Positions 36,565 through 47,884 of a stretch of 64,000 nt of DNA are shown one piece after another; positions within the stretch are counted from its first letter, which is position 1; every line of letters begins with the position of its first letter. A program made the position numbers and the translations under genes. The notes below the pieces were generated by a model that saw only the letters and a program-made list of their open reading frames with translations, had not been told where the DNA came from and searched no databases. The stretch is from assembly GCF_023898315.1 (NCBI RefSeq), contig NC_064619.1, positions 298,506,150 to 298,570,149 on the forward strand, read 5' to 3'. This DNA is from Schistocerca nitens (lineage: Eukaryota > Arthropoda > Insecta > Orthoptera > Acrididae).

Positions 36565-37020
36565 TACTTCTGAGAAATTTCTTAAGTTTTATGAAAGCGT
36601 TACAGGCGTTCTCTATGCTACATTTCTATCTCTAATCTTCACAGGGCCTGGTTTACTCTTTCTATCACGGAGCCAATGTATCTTAATTTTCATTTTTAAA
36701 GCAGTCTGACTGTAGCGAGACGACATAAAATTCATCTTTTTTGTGTAGATATTTAGACGCAGATTACTGCTGTAGTTTCTACTACATGGACAAGTTGTTG
36801 AAGATCATCTAAATTGTCAGCAATCAATACTGTATCAACAGCGCAGCGAATATTGTAGGTGAAGGCTCCATTAACCTTTGTGTCTTTGTCTACATCACCA
36901 AGTTCTTCCTGTAAGGTACTCTCAGAGTATCAAATGGTTAACGGAGCTGACAGCACGCATGAAAGCGGCACCACCAGTATTCTCAAAAAAGAGATGACGC
37001 AGACACAGTCTTAAAAAGGG
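36565..37020 (-). mobile_element. Decayed LINE fragment, RT palm region
   Basis: The minus strand reads LQEELGDVDKDTKVNGAF, then NIRCAVDTVLIADNLDDLQQ. This is clearly an 'NIRYADDTVLIAD' reverse-transcriptase box with the catalytic Asp pair damaged (CAVD). It continues into a KTKFMV-like segment and is not obviously RTE. No ends or target duplication were found. Confidence 0.65.
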
Positions 37021-37163
37021 AGTAGATCATTAACCTAGTCAATAAAGCAAAATTTCAGAATTTTAACTAACATTTCGTGCTTGACTACACCAAAACACAC
37101 AGTTTCCCTTTCCTCCGGTCCGCCAATCCCCCCTCCCCTTTTTCTCCCTCTTTAACCCACTAA

Positions 37164-37361
37164 ATGGTTCAAATGGCTCTGAGCACTATGGGACTTAACA
37201 TCTAAGGTCATCAGTCCCCTAGAACTTAGAACTACTTAAACCTAACTAACCTAAGGACATCACACACATCCATGTCCGAGGCAGGATTCGAACCTGCGAC
37301 CGTAGCGGTCGCGCGGTTCCAGACTCAGGCGCCTAGTACCGCTCGCCCACACCGGCCGGCT
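37164..37361 (-). mobile_element. SINE family A
   Basis: Complete by homology, with an intact B box and tail. A convincing target duplication was not found. The pyrimidine-rich stretch at 37090-37160 sits directly on its 3' side. Confidence 0.92.
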
Positions 37362-37918
37362 ACAATTTAACAGAATAAGCAGAATTTCTTTTATTAGTAC
37401 GCTTTTCCACGTTAAAACTATTCTCTTAATTGAACCTTTGATAATTTCCCTATTAAACTGGTGCCTATGCTGAAATAAAATTATCAAACATATATCTGAG
37501 AATGCAGTCATACACTCTGAAACGTTTAACACTACAATATTCCAGGAGGGTATAGCTGATTCCTGGGTATAGTCTGTTTTTATATGAGGAAGGAAAGCTT
37601 AAACATCATTGTTGTCAAAATAGGGAACTGTGTTACACTTATTTCTTTATTTAACTGCTCTGAGTGATGTAGTTGTGCTCCTCATCCCACACTCCATTTC
37701 AGTAGCCCTCCTTGTCCATCTCTTTCTGCTCCTGCCCATAAAACATTTTTAGTCTGCGTTAAGACTTTGTTTTTTTTTATTTTGCTGTGGCAGTGTCACA
37801 GTTTTTCGAAGTCGCTTCGTTGCAAATAAAGCAATGGCAGATCATTTCCATGCACACAGCACCTAGCTGTACACACTGTATCAGCACAACGAAGTTTGAC
37901 GGAACATGCTAATCAATT

Positions 37919-38109
37919 GGCTGGCTCTGAGCACTATGGGACTCAACTTCTGAGGTCATAAGTCTCCTAGAACTTAGAACTACTTAAACCTAACTAACCT
38001 AAGGACACCACACACATCCATGCCCGAGGCAGGATTCGAACCTGCGACCGTAGCGGTCGCGCGGTTCCAGACTGTAGCGCCTAGAACCGCTCGGCCACCG
38101 CGGCCGGCC
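37919..38109 (-). mobile_element. SINE family A
   Basis: Complete copy with duplication TGCTAATCAATT at 37907-37918 and 38110-38121. Confidence 0.95.
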
Positions 38110-38121
38110 TGCTAATCAATT

Positions 38122-39149
38122 AATTCACCAAGAAGCACCATTTCACCTGAAATACTTTCCAATTTATTCTTTGTTACCTTAGTCGGAATCATCTAATGCG
38201 ATAAACATAATCCGTTCATTCCTTGTCGTTTTGGAATTACTGTATGTGCTTCCTGGCGTTACCTATATAACAAACCGTAACGCGGCGTGATCAGCTCAGT
38301 GCAGTAGTAATTCGAGTACTGCAGCACACACTGCAAGCCAGAATGCTGTCCTTCAAAAAGTAACGCGCTAGGAAAAGTCGAAGGATATCAGTTACAAATG
38401 GTTACAATTTCGGAAGAGCGAGGCTTTGTAGTTGGCGTCTGCTTCGCAATTGCAGCGTTAAATTCTGTGCAAATAATTAATGATGGTCGTTTTAACGCGT
38501 AACTGACCGAATTAGTGATAAAATCACTTGCGGTATACGACAAATAACAGGCGGTAAACTGTTGAGAAAAGCTGATCCAGCTTTCACAGTAAATAGACTC
38601 ATTCGCAGGATAATAATATATTAAAGCTCAATACCCCGACGATGGGGGATCATTAGCAAGTGATTAACTTAACCTAATGGCGAGAGATAAGGCTGTCGCA
38701 TTCTCTGTTCGTAAAAGGGGGTTAGCTTGTAGATTTTAAACAAAATATGTTAGCAACGGAGATATTAGCAGGGCACTCACTTTAGTTCCGTATATATATA
38801 TAACTGCTCAGAGAGTGGCCTTGTTATTATCCCCTCTATGTATTATGTACTTTCGTTTACTCGCTCATTAATGTGTTTTCAGTTAAATCACTGGCTTTAT
38901 ATTAAGTAGAAATAGAAAGCATTTTGCGAGCGAATAACTCGATAGTATCCTGCACTAATTACAGCACTCAGATAATCACTAAATAAATACCCCAAGAAAC
39001 ATCGGAAACGATATCATGAAAAATATTGATCATTTTGCAGCAAAAAATTCAAGCCTTCTTCCCCCGCGTACCTGTCTTCAAGTAGCTACCATTGAGCTAT
39101 GTTCATCAAACGCATCAACTGTAAATTATCATTCAAAATGTTGCGAAAC
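38122..39149. other. AT-rich spacer
   Basis: No element recognised; a short TATATATATA at about 38797. Confidence 0.5.
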
Positions 39150-39610
39150 AACACTAGAAAGAACTAAGAAAGAAAGCATTTAACTGAAGAGGAGGCGATC
39201 GAAAAACTGCGTCGGGTGTTTTGATTCTCTTCTTACAGTGTTATGCATATTAATAGCGGGTAACATTTGCACAGCAAAAAGAAAGGCACTTAAGATACAA
39301 ATTGGAGTGAACGAAACTAAGACAGGTTGTCGTGTTTACAACTACAAATCAAGCTTAAATCTGAAGCGTATTACTCTGTCTTAGCTAGATATAAGAGCAT
39401 CAATTGAGTTAGTACATAACAGAGGAAAGAAGTTTACATCACGAGAACTATTCAAAATTATGTGCAGAAAACTGTAACACACATATTACATCATATCCCA
39501 CATGAGTTGAAGGATGTTAGTGACACGCCTCATGTTTTCAGACGGAAATTGATGGGTTTCCTTTCCCGGCTGGAATACTTTAGGTCCACTTAATTCTGTT
39601 CTGGCATGCA
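39150..39610 (+). mobile_element. Probable LINE C-terminal remnant
   Basis: Frame-shifting translation gives VYNYKSSLNLKR, then IPHELKDVSDTPHVFRRKLM. This resembles the end of many LINE RTs ('HGYNTR', then 'LP-EIK', then 'F+--L--FL'). No catalytic region or ends are visible, so an unrelated decayed gene cannot be excluded. Confidence 0.35.
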
Positions 39611-40552
39611 ATTCACTGAAATGAATGGATATTAGAATATATGTTCACCTATGAATAGTTCACGCTTCATTGACTGCGTGATTACAACTGTTAAGTTACT
39701 AACGTACTCGTACATACAAGGATACATATACCGTCTCTTGGACGGCACCAACTTTGTAACGGTGTTCGAGGTAGGAGTATCGACCATTTACTGCAAAAAT
39801 GTGCTTGTAGAAAAAAAAGAGTGGGTTTAAAATTTAATTTGTCTTTTTTTTTGCCATTGCTTTATTTCACACTTACTACAACACTTGTTACAATAGAAGT
39901 TCATTCATTAAGTCTGTACATTAGGAAAAACTAACGTATGTGACATTTAGGTTTTACTATTCATAACAGTGCATGTTAGTGCACTACATATCGGCTATCT
40001 TACTTCAGTACACTGTAATACAAATTTAATTTCATCGCAATACTCTTAGCGTAGTTGATTTGATAGTCAAGCTTTACGCTGTAAACATCAAAGAAAATTC
40101 GCATCTAACGTAACGTGCCATTAAAGTTTTACCAGATTTGACTGTTCTGCTGCAGTTACTTTGGCTATAATCTGTTCTTCTTAATAATAAACCTGATGTA
40201 AACAAACACAAACGCGATGACTGGTCAGAAGCCGTAGCATGCGTACACTGGTGATGTTACGTTCTTAGAAGTAGGTCCTACTTATGTAATAAATATGTTA
40301 TTACTAAGTTACGTTAAACGAAACTTTAAAATATTCAAATGTATTAACAACCATCAATCACCCTTTAGCTACGTTGTCTTTATTTCAAAAATTGTGTACA
40401 GTCACAGCCTCTGCAGCGTTGTGCTCTGATTGTAGCGCTGTTAATGCGCAGTATAAAAATGGCTGAGGCTGCTTTCTGTTCCATAGTGAAACACATATGA
40501 AATACTGATTGTTATAGTTTGAAATTACGTTAATTTTAGTACATGCTGTGAA
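39611..40552. other. AT-rich spacer
   Basis: Nothing recognised. Confidence 0.5.
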
Positions 40553-40650
40553 TGAATCATCAGCACACAACCAACCACATTAATGCTGAAAGTTAACGTA
40601 GAATCATCAGCACACAAGCAAGCACAATAATACTGAAAACTAACATAATT
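40553..40650 (+). repeat. Imperfect tandem duplication of about 48 bp
   Basis: GAATCATCAGCACACAA-CAA, then CACA-TAAT-CTGAAA-TTAAC, repeats with several differences. Confidence 0.75.
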
Positions 40651-40889
40651 TTTTGTGAATCTGTCAACAATACTTGTATCTGTGGATAAAAACTCTGTTG
40701 AATATGACGAGCTATCGTTGAAACTAGCGTGGTGATCATGTGATTGCACCAAGGCAGACTCACAAGCCACATATTGACTTTCTGCTACATTCTACGGATG
40801 GGAGGTAGCGGTTGGCAATCGTTGACGTCAGCATGCAAACATTATGTTTGGAAATGGAAGAAAAGTAGGTGACCAGTAGAACTGTATTG

Positions 40890-41960
40890 TGGTTCAGGCA
40901 GTAACTGCGAGTACAGTCGCACGTCGGACATATCAGCTTGCTCTACACTGGCACACCCCTACATACCTTGGAGTAAAGTTCGACTGCAGACTTACTTTCA
41001 AAGACCACTGCATGGAAATGAAGCTCAAGAACTCTGCAGCCGAAACAGCATTACAGGCAAGCTCACTAACAGGACACGGGGGGTTCGACTAAACGTTCCA
41101 CGTACATCTGGTCCAGCTCTATGCTTCTCCACGGCAGAATATGCAGCACCAGTCTGGCACAACTCAGGACACATCATGCACGTTGAGACTGCCCTTAACG
41201 AGACAGGCCGCATTATAACTGATTGCCAGTAGGCAAAACCTAGTAGACGAAGAACTGCGGCAGAGGTTGAGGAGAAAAAAGGAAAATTATTCCGGGCATA
41301 CCATGTTTAGAAGCGAATGCTGAACACGAGAAAGAGTTTCTTAAAACAACTGACGCCATTACACTGCCACCTTCCGCTCGCCGAACAGAACTGGCGAAAC
41401 GAGGCAACTGGAAGTAATAGAACCTAAAGCAAGACCGCGCTGCTGCTTTCCAATTACCCCACCACATGTGGAAGACTAAACAGGCTGCGAACTGGAAATG
41501 GCTCTGAGCACTATGGGACTCAACTGCTGTGGTCATCAGTCCCCTAGAACTTAGAACTACTTAAACCTAACTAACCTAAGGACATCACACACAGCCATGC
41601 CCGAGGCAGGATTCGAACCTGCGACCGTAGCAGTCGCACGGTTCCGGGCTGCGCGCCTAGAACCGTGAGACCACCGCGGCCGGCCGCTGCGAACTGGAGT
41701 GACGCGCTGTAAACAAAACTTGAAACGGTGGGGGTACATTACTGAAGATGCAGTCTGCGAGTGTGAAGCATTTCAAGATGATGAACACCTCTTGGTCTTC
41801 CCGAAGTCGCCTGAAGCCTGCGCGGGTGGATGGCCCGGTTTTAGCAAATTTTCCAGCAATCAAGACTGCCGAATTCTGGGCTTCAAAATCAATTTGACTC
41901 ATACAAAGTCTTGTGGACATATCTACAACATGTTTTGAATTTGTAAACTAACTGTAATGT
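40890..41960 (+). mobile_element. Jockey-like LINE 3' part, split by a SINE
   Basis: The left half reads HTPTYLGVKFDCRLTFKDHC, the post-palm 'YLGV-LDR-L' motif of Jockey-type RTs. 'YSAAEYA-PVW' equivalents follow in another frame. The right half reads RCKQNLKRWGYITEDAVCEC (a C-terminal cysteine motif), then EAFQDDEHLL. The element ends near CAATAATAATA at about 41975. A SINE (41496-41685) sits inside it between copies of GCTGCGAACTGG. Confidence 0.8.
41496..41685 (-). mobile_element. SINE family A inside a Jockey-like LINE
   Basis: Complete copy with duplication GCTGCGAACTGG at 41484-41495 and 41686-41697. The duplicated bases belong to the LINE coding region. Confidence 0.95.
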
Positions 41961-41984
41961 AGGACCATGGGTACAATAATAATA

Positions 41985-42183
41985 GCCGGCCGGTGTGGCC
42001 GAGCGGTTCTAGGCGCTACAGTCTGGAACCGGGCGTCCGCTACCGTCGCAGGTTCAAATCCTGCCTCGGGTATGGGTGTGTGTGATGTGCTTAGGTTAGT
42101 TAGGTTTAAGTAGTTCTAAGTTCTAGGGGACTGATGACCTCAGAAGTTAAGTCCCATAGTGCTCAGAGCCATTTGAATCATTT
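41985..42183 (+). mobile_element. SINE family A
   Basis: Complete plus-strand copy between the two LINE fragments. The flanks ACAATAATAATA and ACAATAGTAATA look like a target duplication with one mismatch. Confidence 0.92.
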
Positions 42184-42249
42184 TTGAACAATAGTAATAA
42201 AAATAATAATAATACCCCTGGAAACGAGCTGAAGTATCAACAGGACACC

Positions 42250-43390
42250 CTTCTTCATTAAACACAAGGTTAGTGTCACGAATGCCCCAGGGGAGTGTAA
42301 CAGGACAGCAGTTATTTTCTGTATACATAAATCATCTTACGGACAGGGTGAGCAGCAATGTGCGACTGTTTGCTGATGATTCTGTGGCGTACAGCAAGCT
42401 GTCGTCGTCGAGTGCCTGTAGAAAGATACAAGGTGACTCAGACAAAATTTCTGGTCGGTGTGATGACTCACAGCTACTCTAAATGTAGAAAAACGTAAAT
42501 TAACGCAGATGAATACGAAAAACAATCAAAATGGTCGAATATAGCATTAGAAGTGTGCTACTTTACGCTGTCCGATTAAATATCTACGCGTTACGTTGCA
42601 AAGCGATATGAAATGGATCAATCATGTGAGGGTTGTAGTGGGGAAGGCGAATGGTGGACCTCCGGTTTATTGGGAGAGTTTTAGGAAAATGTACTTTATC
42701 TGTAAAGGAGACAGCTTATAGCACATTAGTGCAACCCATTCTTGAGTACTACTCGAGTGTTTGGGATCCCCACTAGATCGGGTTAAATCAAGACATACAA
42801 GCAATTCAGAGGCGAGCTGCTAGATTTGTTACCAGTATGTTCGATCAACACGCAAGTATTACAGAGATGATTCGGGAACTCAAATGGGAATCCTTGGAGG
42901 TAAGGTGACGTTCTTTTCGAGGAACGCTGTAAGAAAATTCAGAGAATCGGCATCTGAAGCTGATTGTAGAACGATCCTACTGGCGCCAACGTACATTTCG
43001 TGTAAGAACCACGAACGTAAGAGAAACCAGGGCTCGTACAGAGACATGATCCCTCGTTCTATATGCAGCCGGCCGCGGTGGCCGAGCGATTTTAGGCGCT
43101 TCAGTCCGGAACCGCGCAACTGCTACGGTCGCAGGTTCGAATCCTGCTTCGGGCATGGATGTGTGTGATGTCCTTAGGTTAGTTGGGTTCACGTAGTTCT
43201 AAGTTCTAGGGGACTGATGACCTCAGATGTTAAGTCCCTTAGTTCACAGAGCCATTTGAACCACTTTTTGTTCTATATGCGAGTGGAACAGGAAGGTAAA
43301 TGGCTAGTAGTAGTACGACGTACGCTCCGCGACGCACCGTGCGATGGCTAGCGAATTATGTAGACATGTATGTAGAGAACTGACGAGGAC
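42250..43390 (+). mobile_element. CR1/Jockey-type LINE fragment, split by a SINE
   Basis: The plus strand reads MPQGSVTGQQLFSVYIN, then VRLFADDSVAY, so the RT catalytic FADD box is intact. 'TLVQPILEYYSSVWDPH' and 'QAIQRRAARFVT' follow; all are hallmarks of CR1/Jockey RTs. Downstream parts carry stops and frameshifts. Closing segments (ERKRNQGSYRDMIPRSI) flank the SINE at 43067-43269, and the element resumes with EWNRKVNGS and a terminal stop region near 43381. Confidence 0.82.
43067..43269 (+). mobile_element. tRNA-derived SINE, family A (reference copy)
   Basis: Full-length 203 bp copy. The head looks like a Leu/Ser-type tRNA: an A box in GTGGCCGAGCG-TTTTAGGCG and a B box GGTTCGAATCC. The internal RNA polymerase III promoter is therefore recognisable. 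The body contains GATGTCCTTAGGTTAGTT and GTTCTAAGTTCTAGGGGACT, and the tail is CAGAGCCATTTGAACCACTT. The target duplication GTTCTATATGC lies at 43056-43066 and 43270-43280. It inserted into the LINE at 42250-43390. The element has no protein; it depends on a LINE for movement. Confidence 0.95.
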
Positions 43391-43689
43391 ACTGATGCGC
43401 GGTTGTGGATAGTAATCGGACGGTTTGACATTCAGAAAGTACGAAGAGGGGCCCTAGCCCACTACGTTTCTATTTCATTTCATCAACGCCGCACATTTGT
43501 AACTAGAGATTTGTTGTTTTAGACGAATGTAGTTTTAGCGTTATCACCCTCAAGGGAGAGGGTGCGCTGCGATTTGTGTGAAGTACGGTTTCATTGGTTG
43601 ATGGCTCCCAATTACTATTTGTAGGAGATTATTTTGAGAATGAATGAGTAGCTGTACACCAAAGCTCGCGCCAACTTTGTACAACTTTG

Positions 43690-44180
43690 AGCGTACGACC
43701 AGTAACCAGGTGGTCAATGGCGCCGTGAACGGCTGACGTAACATCCGGAGGACAGCGTTCGCTAAAAGGCGGTCCGGCGCCCCAGTTTCGGCGCTTCCCC
43801 CCTTGCCCTTCTCTACCTGAGCCGCGGGGGTGGGGCCGGACCTCACCTCACCTTCGGGACGGAAGCGCCAGAGGAAGCAGCAGCAGGCAGCTATAGTTGG
43901 CCAGTCAGTCAGTCAGTTTGGGACATCGCTCGCCGCAGGGCAGGGACACGGAGGCCGCTGCAGGCGCCACACACACACACAGCACGGCTCAGCTCCGGGG
44001 ATGCCTTCCAGCCGCTACCACAAGGTCAGTCGGTCCCAACACGCTGATAACACCGAGGGCGGCTCCGCTGTTCGCCAGCTCAGTCCGCGTCCTGCGATAC
44101 GGTACGATACGCGGCCACACTGACCCGTAATGGAAGCGCGCTTCAGCCTGCCGTCTCATCCGATCCGTAGCTAACGACAG
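43690..44180. other. GC-rich island
   Basis: Contains GTCGGTCCCAACACGCTG, the run CAGTCAGTCAGTCAG, and short CA repeats. Open frames on both strands are low-complexity. A promoter or first-exon region is possible; nothing decisive is seen. Confidence 0.3.
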
Positions 44181-44292
44181 CCACCTTCCGGTCGCGCTCA
44201 GTGTCTCAGGCACGTTAGACAAAAAAACACTTCATTTTCTTCCGACGGCCCCAACGCTATCTATGTTCTTCGCCACCACTATTCTAAGTAGT

Positions 44293-45000
44293 AGGTTGGT
44301 GTGTAAGTTCGCAGCGTTTTCCCATACATTTAATAAACACAACAAATACACGTAACAGAGACTTTAGTCGTCAATAACACATTCTCCTTCACTATTTACA
44401 ACAGTCTGTCAACGCTGGTGTAACTTTTCGATTCCGCGACTGAAGAAACCACTTAGTTTTGAGACGAAGTACTCGTCGAGTCATGTTCGGAGCACATTTT
44501 CATCCGGAAAGGAAGTTCCTTGCCGGCCGCGGTGGTCTAGCGGTTCTAGGCGCTCAGTCCGGAACCGCGCAACTGCTACGGTCGCAGGTTCGAATCCTGC
44601 CTCGGGCATGGATGTGTGTGATGTCCTTAGGTTAGTTAGGTTTAAGTAGTTCTAAGTTCTAGGGGACTGATGACCACAGATGTTAAGTCCCATAGTGCTC
44701 AGAGCCATTTGAACCATTTTGAAGTTCCTTGAATAATGTTCGATAGAGAGCGGGAAAGGTGAAAATCTGAGGGAGCAAGACCAGTTGAACAAGGCGGGTG
44801 CAGAAGGACTTCCCAACCTAACTCCAGTATAGTGTTTTTTGTCAGTCTAGCAGAATATTGACGCGTCAACCATTGCAGCACGTTGTTGAACTAAGAGATG
44901 TGACTGTTGTGCAGTGAGTAGGAATGATACAACGTTGTCCAGCCCACAACACATCACTTACATAGAGATCGCGAAAAATAGAGTGAGTCCCATAAGAGCT
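44293..45000 (-). mobile_element. Mariner transposon remnant, split by a SINE
   Basis: The left end has the mariner-type terminus TAGGTTGGTGTGTAAGTTCG. Minus-strand translation gives ILELGWEVLLHPPCSTGLAP, then SDFHLSRSLSN, the 'HPPYSPDLAPSDYHLFRSL' region of mariner transposases. The SPDL Asp is mutated to Gly. A SINE (44523-44720) splits it. The right end is not found, so the copy is truncated. Confidence 0.8.
44523..44720 (+). mobile_element. SINE family A inside a mariner remnant
   Basis: Complete copy with duplication GAAGTTCCTTG at 44512-44522 and 44721-44731. It interrupts mariner transposase sequence. Confidence 0.95.
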
Positions 45001-45517
45001 CATTCTTCTCAAGCAGCATTCGCGAATGGAAAGGAAAGAAACGGTAATACATGGTACAGCAGCTAGTACCCTCTCCTACGCAGTTATAGTGATTCGTTGA
45101 CATGTGAGTCTACGCATACGACTCTAGAAGTCGGCGGATTTCCACGCGAAGTCTATATTACGTGCACAGTGCACAACAGAATTTCTTCCCAATTAGTCTT
45201 TCTTTCATGGCTTAAGGTATTACACATGCCTGAAATTCTTGAAGTATCCTTTGTAGCCATAAAAACGAAACCATACAATGAACGCTGACGGCCGCTGAGT
45301 GCTGTACATAATCGAAAGCTTTCCGCTACTTATTTTGATGTTTGTTCGATATGTGTTTCATCTTTTTGACAGCGGAAAACTGGTATATTGGCTTTGGCAC
45401 TCTCTGTTCATTATTTTCCCAACGTCTACCACACATGTTCGCTTTCTTAAGGTTACAAACAACGAAACGTTCCAACATCCGCGAAAGGCTCATTTAATAT
45501 ATGCTCTGCATTTAACA

Positions 45518-45700
45518 AATGGCTCTGAGCACTATGAGACTTAACATCTGAGGTCATCAGTCCTCTAGACTTAGAACTACTTAAACCTAACTAACCTAAG
45601 GACATCACACACATCCATGCCCGAGGCAGGATTCGAACCTGCGACCGTAGCAGCAAGTTCCAGATCGAAGCGCCTAGAACCGCTCGGCCACACTGGCCGG
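45518..45700 (-). mobile_element. SINE family A, internally deleted
   Basis: About 180 bp. Bases just before the anticodon-like part are missing (GTAGCAGCAAGTTCC). The flanks CTGCATTTAACA (45506-45517) and CTGCGTTTAACA (45701-45712) give a target duplication with one mismatch. Confidence 0.92.
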
Positions 45701-45712
45701 CTGCGTTTAACA

Positions 45713-47020
45713 GCATCCTTTTCTGTGCGTGATGTATATTTGAGAGAAAAGCTTGAAAGTGTATTTAGCTCGTCCTATCGTCGTAAGCGCAAAGAAATTC
45801 TATCAGCTCCTCACGCTTTGGATCATCCGTAAGAACATTTGATTTTAAAAGTAAACTGTGTCATCGTTCCGATCCTGTTATGTGCCAACAACCGAACCAG
45901 TCTTTGTTACAGGGCAGTACTTTGCGTTTTGACAGCCAATCAGTTTGAACGAGAAAAGAAAACAACGTTTCGCTCGGAATAACAGCAGAGGACAATAACT
46001 TCGTTGCCAGTGTAACAGTTTTAGAGCAGTGATGGACAGGCAGCGATGTGGATCCCACCACATCACTCCACCCTCTAGCAGGTTTTGCGTGTACGGTTTT
46101 CATTTATCGCGGAGCGCGCCCGTTACCGATAAAACTCTATCCGGATGCAGATCCTATTAGCGTGTTTTCTGCGGCGGTCTCCCGTTGTGCCGCCCGGCAC
46201 GTGGCGCTGTATGTAATCTGAATGCGTGTTATGAGTCCCTATCGCTGGCAGTCCGTTTCATCCACCCAAAAAACAAACACCGTTACCGCACGTGCTGAAT
46301 GCGTTTCGCCAATATCGGCCTAAATTCCAGAAAATTAGTGCACTACCGCACCACCGCGAGTAGAAACAAGAACAAATGACGTCTCGAAGCTACCACGAGA
46401 GTCCGCTGACGGCCATACATGGACCTTCCGCATTTTGCGCCCAATTCTATACGGCAGTACTACTGACATTACGTAATCTTTTCCCATGGTAGTATCTAGA
46501 TTTTACTTCAGAATCTATGCCTGACTGAGCACTGTCTATGAACATCAGACGGGAGTTTCGTCACCAGGACACGACCAAGAAGTCGCTGTTAGAAACAATA
46601 CCTTTGAGAAATTTACGAATTCATGTTGATAAATAAAAATAAACCGCTTCCGGTTCACGTTCCCCTACATTTTCGCACTACAAAACGAACTAAAAACGAT
46701 TTACTGAAAAAAAAAAGTGTTTCGTAGCAGTCAAGTTTTAATACAATAACCGCCAAATACGACCTTTTACTTTGAGAAAGTTGTAATCTAAAAGCGCGTC
46801 TGCTCAGTTTGCTTTTATCAGCCCGCTACAGCAAAGGACATGTGATGTCATTCAAACATGGCTATAAAACAGAACACTGCCACGATTCTTTTGAATTTTA
46901 CAGCCTTTTTTTTTAATGACGTTAGAGGTAACAGACTGATCTGTAAGACAGTGGTGAAGCCAATGAATGTGGTTTCATCATAAGCATTCGTGCAGCATGG
47001 ATTACACTCTTCCATTAATC
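45713..47020. other. Spacer, nothing recognised
   Basis: Mixed composition, no motifs of LINE, SINE or transposase origin. Confidence 0.5.
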
Positions 47021-47027
47021 ATGTGTT

Positions 47028-47589
47028 GCCGACGGCCTTGACGCAGTGGTAACACCGGTTCCCGTCAGATCACCTAAGTTAAGCGCTTTTAGGCTGGGCT
47101 AGTAATTGGATGGGTGACCATCCGCCCGCATCTCGTGGTCGTGCGGTAGCGTTCTCGCTTCCCACGCCCGGGTTCCCGGGTTCGATTCCCGGCGGGGTCA
47201 GGGATTTTCTCTGCCTCGTGATGGCTGGGTGTTGTGTGCTGTTCTTAGGTTAGTTAGGTTTAAGTAGTTCTAAGTTCTAGGGGACTTATGACCACAGCAG
47301 TTGAGTCCCATAGTGCTCAGAGCCATTTGAACCATTTTTGACCATCCATTCTGCAGAGCGCAGTAGGCAAACGGGGTGCACTCAGCCCTTCTGAGGCAAA
47401 GTGAGGGGCTGCTTGATTGAGAAGTAGCGTCTCTAGTCTCGTAAACTGACGTACGGCCGGGAGAGCGGTGTGCTGACCACATGCCCCTCCATATATATTC
47501 GCATCCTGTGACGCCTTAGGCTGAGGATGACACGGCGGCCGGTCGCTACCGTTGGGCCTTGATGGCCTGTTCGGGCAGAGTTTAGTTTT
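47028..47589 (+). mobile_element. 5S-rRNA-derived SINE, interrupted by the chimeric SINE
   Basis: The first 96 bases (47028-47123) look like 5S rRNA. GCCGACGGCC at the start, ACACCGGTTCCCGTCAGATC, AAGTTAAGC and TTGGATGGGTGACC are in the right order and spacing, covering the internal polymerase III control region. After the inserted SINE, the non-5S body runs from ATTCTGCAGAGC to about TTCGGGCAGAGTTTAG. ATTAATCATG on the left and ATGAATCATG on the right may be a worn target duplication. A true 5S gene is excluded by the diverged 3' half. Confidence 0.82.
47124..47338 (+). mobile_element. Chimeric SINE: family-A body with a different tRNA head
   Basis: The 3' 115 bp match family A (CTTAGGTTAGTTAGG, GTTCTAAGTTCTAGGGGACT, CAGAGCCATTTGAACCATTT). 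The head is unrelated: TCTCGTGGTCGTGCGGTAGC as A-box region, then GGGTTCGATTCCCGG as B box, then GGCGGGGTCAGGGATTTTC. The target duplication TGACCATCC is at 47115-47123 and 47339-47347. It inserted inside a 5S-rRNA-like SINE. Confidence 0.9.
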
Positions 47590-47884
47590 ATGAATCATGA
47601 GTAACAACACACTGGTGTCGCACTATCCTGTGCTGTCGATAACAGCGAACCGAAAATACGTCATACTGGATCACATTTTTTGTGAAGCTGACTGATGTAG
47701 TGTACTTGGTGGTTCTTGTATTCAAACTTGTAAAAAAAAAAAAAATAAATAAATAAATATGCAGCCCGATGAATCGGGACATTGCAGGTTCTCTGGAAAG
47801 TATGTCGTTTTTGGTAATATTTGCGATATGCAGATGTCAAGGAACATGACACCTGCACATAAAACGGTTACATTGCAGAAACAC

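Noticed and set aside
41985..42060. A real tRNA gene
   Set aside because: A and B boxes are present, but no acceptor stem pairs and the sequence continues into the SINE body with a target duplication. The same holds for every tRNA-like head found.
47028..47123. A functional 5S rRNA gene
   Set aside because: Only the 5' promoter-containing part resembles 5S rRNA, the 3' part is unrelated, and it is interrupted by a SINE.
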